Assembly: GCA_003354055.1 (NCBI GenBank)
Contig: PIVQ01000265.1
Span: 1 to 9,109, forward strand
Origin: Desulfobacteraceae bacterium
GTDB lineage: Bacteria; Desulfobacterota; Desulfobacteria; Desulfobacterales; Desulfobacteraceae
Length of the DNA: 9,109 nucleotides
Direction: 5' to 3'
Shown here: positions 6,662 to 9,109 of the stretch, piece after piece
Layout: each line of letters starts with the position of its first letter
Position numbering within the stretch: position 1 is the first letter of the stretch
The notes under the pieces: generated by a model
Database searches by the model: none
The model's input: only the letters and a program-made list of their open reading frames with translations
What the model was told of the DNA's origin: nothing
Position numbers and translations under genes: made by a program

Positions 6662-7685
6662 ATCCTGCTACAAAGCCTGCCAGGTAATCAATTTTTTTAC
6701 CGTTGTGGTTCACCAGGCCGGCAGGTTTGCCGCATCCGCCTGCGCATCGTTGAACATATTCGCATTTTTGGCATTCTTCGGGCAGGGCCTCAAGAGAACA
6801 GGCAGCCGCAAGTTCTGCGCTTTTTTTAACTGCTTGCAGATCCGTTTTTCCAGGCAGTTCGCAAACCCCGAAACAGACATCAAGTATACTGTCGAAATTT
6901 ACATTCAGCGCAACATAGGGCCCGCAGTTAAGTACCCTGCCATGGAATACCTTTGCGCCAAGGCTTGTGGGCGTTACCGAACAAAATGGCGCGGCAATGT
7001 AGATCCCCTTTGCATGGGTGGGGAAGCGCCCCATAAGTTCTGCCATTTCCTCGGCCAGTGCCTGCATGTGATCCCGGGTCAAAGGCCTTAAGGTCTCGGG
7101 GCTTGATTCAAACCGAAGGGGAATCCATTCAAGTCCGGGATACTCTTTGAGAACTTTTATAAACTCTTCCAGCCTGCCGATGAGTTCCGGGGTCAGGACC
7201 GTCAGCATGCACACACGTTTTTTTCGATTCATTAAGGTGTGCTCAATCAATGCCAGTTTTTTTGTCAGTACATTGGATTGGCCGCTGATTTCATCCAGGC
7301 GAGCCGGATTAAGGTTAGGAACGCTGACCCTTAAGTTATTGAAACATAAACGGTCATACTCCTGCTGATCTGCCATCCCATTAGTGTTCAGGATGATCCA
7401 GCGTTTTTGCAGGTAAGCGTAATTGCAAAACAACCTGATTTGGGGATGCAGGATTGCCTCGCCCCCGGTAAAGCGGACTACCGGAATGTTGTTATCTACT
7501 GCCCAGTCAATCCAGGCCAATACATTTTCTTCCGGCATGAAACGGTCTTCCTGCCATGAATCTGCTTTCCCCAGGTAACAGAATTCACATCGCAACTGGC
7601 AGGCCCGGCTGATCTCAAGTTTCAGTTCTTTCGGGTTAAAGGGGAAGCCCAGGTCCTTATCAATATTTTCTTTTATCGGCATCAT
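6660..7685 (-). CDS. Radical SAM protein with SPASM-type C-terminal cluster domain
   Basis: The 341-residue protein carries the radical SAM motif C-x3-C-x2-C at Cys29, Cys33 and Cys36 (RACQLRCEFCYLG), which binds the SAM-cleaving [4Fe-4S] cluster. It also has FTGGEAILHP (GGE at 74-76), which positions the SAM amino group. The C-terminal part is cysteine-rich: Cys235, 254, 271, 275 and 296, then C-x2-C-x5-C-x3-C at 305, 308, 314 and 318, the hallmark of SPASM domains with auxiliary Fe-S clusters. SPASM enzymes include sulfatase maturases, RiPP maturases and some cofactor or metabolic enzymes. No sulfatase or small precursor peptide is visible beside it, so the substrate is open. It is the last gene of the minus-strand run, 28 bp after the cyclase. 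The start is less certain: two adjacent ATGs (7685, 7682) with only a distant AGGA, which suggests translation depends on coupling to the cyclase gene. Confidence 0.88.
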   Translation of the reverse strand: MMPIKENIDKDLGFPFNPKELKLEISRACQLRCEFCYLGKADSWQEDRFMPEENVLAWIDWAVDNNIPVVRFTGGEAILHPQIRLFCNYAYLQKRWIILNTNGMADQQEYDRLCFNNLRVSVPNLNPARLDEISGQSNVLTKKLALIEHTLMNRKKRVCMLTVLTPELIGRLEEFIKVLKEYPGLEWIPLRFESSPETLRPLTRDHMQALAEEMAELMGRFPTHAKGIYIAAPFCSVTPTSLGAKVFHGRVLNCGPYVALNVNFDSILDVCFGVCELPGKTDLQAVKKSAELAAACSLEALPEECQKCEYVQRCAGGCGKPAGLVNHNGKKIDYLAGFVAG

Positions 7686-7713
7686 AAATTGCTTGTGGTT
7701 GATATTCCTATTC

Positions 7714-8361
7714 TTATTTGTCTGTAAAGGCTACCGCCCGGATTGGAGAGCCGTCCGCCTGTTGAAAGTACAGGGGAAAACAGGAGAAATCAACCGGCCC
7801 TTCAGACAGATGATCCAAGTTTGCCAGGTTCTCAACAATCACCATATCCGATCCAAGAAGAATTTTATGGATGGGGTAGGTCCTTGTCTCGGCACTGTCC
7901 GCAGAGATGGTATCAAAACCGATGCCTTTTAAGCCGAGTCCTACCACCCACTCCGCAGCCTCCCGGGTGAGTACCGGGAAGTTGGCAAAATAGTCGTCTG
8001 TTCCCCAGTGGCGGCTCCAGCCTGTATGGATCAACAGGAAATCAGCGTTTTTCAGTTGATTCTCAACAGATTTGAGGGTGGCAAGATCTATGGATAAATC
8101 TTTATCGGATTTAAGGTGTACAACAACAGCACTGCCGTGGAAACGGCTGATATCGTATTGATCCAGGAATTTTCCGCCCTTTACCAGGTGGGCCGGTGCA
8201 TCCATGTGGGTGCCGGTGTGGGAGTAAAAGGTGATCTTCTTTTCAAGAAATCCATCCTGTTCAATGGAGCATCCTGTGATAATTACCGGCTGTTCCGTTC
8301 CCGGATAAACGGGCATGGCCTCATGGATGGGATGGGTCAGGTCAATGGGGTTGGTCATCAT
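7714..8361 (-). CDS. Cyclase-family metal-dependent hydrolase (KynB/kynurenine formamidase-like)
   Basis: The 215-residue length is normal for the cyclase superfamily. It opens with IDLTHPIHEAMPVYPG, the typical first strand, and carries the metal-binding signature H-x-G-T-H-x-D-x-P-x-H at residues 48-58 (SHTGTHMDAPAHL, with His48, His52, Asp54 and His58), which binds Zn or Mn in arylformamidase and isatin hydrolase. GIGFDTISAD and the closing FPLYFQQADGSPIRAVAF also match the family. Members hydrolyse N-formylkynurenine, isatin and other amides or cyclic compounds. No kynurenine pathway gene is seen here, so the substrate is not assignable. Two ATGs are adjacent (8361, 8358); the only purine-rich stretch is GGAA nine bases upstream of the first, a weak site. 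The gene follows the SDR after a structured 142-bp spacer and precedes the radical SAM gene by 28 bp. Confidence 0.88.
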   Translation of the reverse strand: MMTNPIDLTHPIHEAMPVYPGTEQPVIITGCSIEQDGFLEKKITFYSHTGTHMDAPAHLVKGGKFLDQYDISRFHGSAVVVHLKSDKDLSIDLATLKSVENQLKNADFLLIHTGWSRHWGTDDYFANFPVLTREAAEWVVGLGLKGIGFDTISADSAETRTYPIHKILLGSDMVIVENLANLDHLSEGPVDFSCFPLYFQQADGSPIRAVAFTDK

Positions 8362-8405
8362 AATAATTTATTCCAATTTCGGTTTTATTGATCAGGAATC
8401 GTTAC

Positions 8406-8492
8406 AAAATAACTTGATCTAAATACCGAAGGGCAGAAACTTATTTCCAAAAACCCTTAAATGGGTATTTTTACAAAAGATCAAGTAATTTT
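8406..8492. repeat. Long nested inverted repeat in the SDR-cyclase spacer
   Basis: The outer arms AAAATAACTTGATCT (8406-8420) and AGATCAAGTAATTTT (8478-8492) are complementary over 14 of 15 positions. Directly inside, AAATACC (8421-8427) pairs with GGTATTT (8464-8470) across a seven-base bulge, and AAGGG (8429-8433) pairs with CCCTT (8454-8458). The octamer TTACAAAA occurs twice in direct orientation (8402-8409 and 8471-8478), one copy forming most of the bulge. The element fills most of the 142-bp gap between the SDR stop and the cyclase ATG. It could be an RNA leader structure, a DNA operator, or a small mobile palindromic element; nothing in the window decides between them. Confidence 0.75.
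8449..8470 (-). terminator. Candidate terminator hairpin inside the inverted repeat
   Basis: On the minus strand AAATACCC (8470-8463) can pair with GGGTTTTT (8456-8449), with one T/T mismatch and a six-base loop ATTTAA. The 3' arm ends in five T residues. The stem is short and AT-rich, so it would be weak. Its 5' arm uses the same bases (8464-8470) as the inner stem of the large inverted repeat, so the two folds exclude one another. Confidence 0.3.
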
Positions 8493-8503
8493 GGAGCCGA
8501 TCC

Positions 8504-9109
8504 TTAGGCCATACCGCCGCCGTCCACCAGCAGGGAGGTTCCGGAAATCCATTCGGACATGGGGGATACCAGGAAGAGGACGCTGTTGGCAATGTCTTCC
8601 GGGGTGCCCATGCGGCCAAGGGGACGGTCGGAGGCTTCGTTCAGAAATTGGGTCTCATCTTCCCCCAACTGCCGGGCTTCGGATCTGAGCAGATCTGTGT
8701 CAGTGTCACCGGGGCAGATGCAATTCACCCTGATATTGAACTTGCCGTAGTCAATGGCCATGGACCGGGTCAGGTTCAGCACCCCTGCCTTGGCAGCGCA
8801 ATAGGCTGCGGCATTGTCTCCGCCTTTCAGACTCCAGCCGGAACCTGTGTTGACAATGGCCCCTCCGTTATCCTTCATTAGGGGAATCAGATATTTGGAC
8901 AGGAGAAATACCCCTTTCAGGCTCACATCCACCACAGTATCCCATTCCGGCAGAGCAAGGTCAGTGACGCTTTTTCGGACGATGACTCCGGCATTGTTGA
9001 ACAGAATATCCAGACGGCCGAAGTCTTTTTTTACCTGTTCCGCCACCTTTTGGCACTGGTCTTCCCGGGTAACGTCACAGGCCATATAACTTGCATCCAG
9101 GCCTTCGCC
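8504..9109 (-). CDS. Short-chain dehydrogenase/reductase (SDR), N-terminus outside window
   Basis: The frame stays open to the right edge. The ATG at 9085 is internal, since GEGLDASY precedes it in frame and the text ACDVTRED is the usual end of the third Rossmann strand. The 201 visible residues lack only about 45-50, including the TGxxxGIG cofactor loop. Seen are NNAG (visible residues 38-41), the catalytic Ser90, Tyr103 and Lys107 (S-x12-Y-C-A-A-K), CICPGDTDTDL after the active site, and the closing SGTSLLVDGGGMA. These define a classical SDR using NAD(P)H, of the 3-oxoacyl-ACP reductase/glucose dehydrogenase-like type. Cofactor preference and substrate cannot be told without the N-terminus. 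It is GC-richer than the rest of the window (63-68% in two hand-counted lines). It heads the visible part of the minus-strand run leading to the cyclase and radical SAM genes. Confidence 0.93.
   Translation of the reverse strand, partial: GEGLDASYMACDVTREDQCQKVAEQVKKDFGRLDILFNNAGVIVRKSVTDLALPEWDTVVDVSLKGVFLLSKYLIPLMKDNGGAIVNTGSGWSLKGGDNAAAYCAAKAGVLNLTRSMAIDYGKFNIRVNCICPGDTDTDLLRSEARQLGEDETQFLNEASDRPLGRMGTPEDIANSVLFLVSPMSEWISGTSLLVDGGGMA

Noticed and set aside
6642..7713. Precursor peptide for the radical SAM/SPASM enzyme
   Set aside because: The flanking gaps are 18 and 28 bases, too short for one, and no small in-context gene was found. It could lie outside the window.
8419..8619. Minus-strand frame of 66 codons running from the SDR gene into the spacer
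   Set aside because: Most of it is a shadow of the SDR gene, and its end crosses the inverted repeat.
1..9109. CRISPR array, tRNA or rRNA, insertion sequence or phage gene
   Set aside because: No regularly spaced repeats, cloverleaf, transposase or integrase motif was seen anywhere.

Overview
The window is a piece of a bacterial chromosome with dense, short-spaced genes, good Shine-Dalgarno sites and no phage, IS, CRISPR or RNA gene that I could recognise. The multi-PAS hybrid histidine kinase, secreted TPR and NTF2-like proteins, a SPASM radical SAM enzyme and a moderate GC content (about 50-65% in hand-counted lines of several genes) fit a Gram-negative, possibly a deltaproteobacterial sulfate reducer of the Desulfobacterales type. 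That taxonomic guess is an impression only; no marker gene is present.

Layout. (1) At 1-1160 (+) the tail of an alpha/beta hydrolase is followed one base later by a secreted TPR-repeat protein, so the two are probably co-translated. (2) At 1209-2870 (-) a convergent two-gene unit encodes an AraC-type regulator whose sensor half is a DJ-1/PfpI domain, followed by a stand-alone DJ-1/PfpI protein of the same subfamily. (3) At 3048-3539 (-) lies a small secreted NTF2-like protein of unknown function, closed by the clearest intrinsic terminator in the window (2954-2991). (4) At 3540-4013 there is an AT-rich, apparently non-coding divergent region of nearly 0.5 kb. (5) At 4014-6641 (+) sits an 875-residue membrane-bound hybrid histidine kinase with two TM segments, three PAS-like domains, HisKA, HATPase and a C-terminal receiver. 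It has lower GC than its neighbours. (6) At 6660-9109 (-) an apparent operon runs from an SDR dehydrogenase (cut by the right edge), through a structured 142-bp spacer, to a cyclase-family (KynB-like) metal hydrolase and a radical SAM/SPASM protein.

How the genes may work together. The DJ-1/AraC pair looks like a metabolite-sensing regulator with its companion enzyme. The SDR-cyclase-radical SAM run looks like a small metabolic or modification operon whose substrate cannot be told from sequence. The kinase has a receiver but no nearby response regulator or HPt protein, so it would signal to partners elsewhere. The most unusual non-coding element is the nested inverted repeat at 8406-8492. It offers two mutually exclusive folds, one of them terminator-like, upstream of the cyclase gene. 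I did not find a complete, obviously new multi-gene system; the best candidates are the operon of region 6 and its leader structure.
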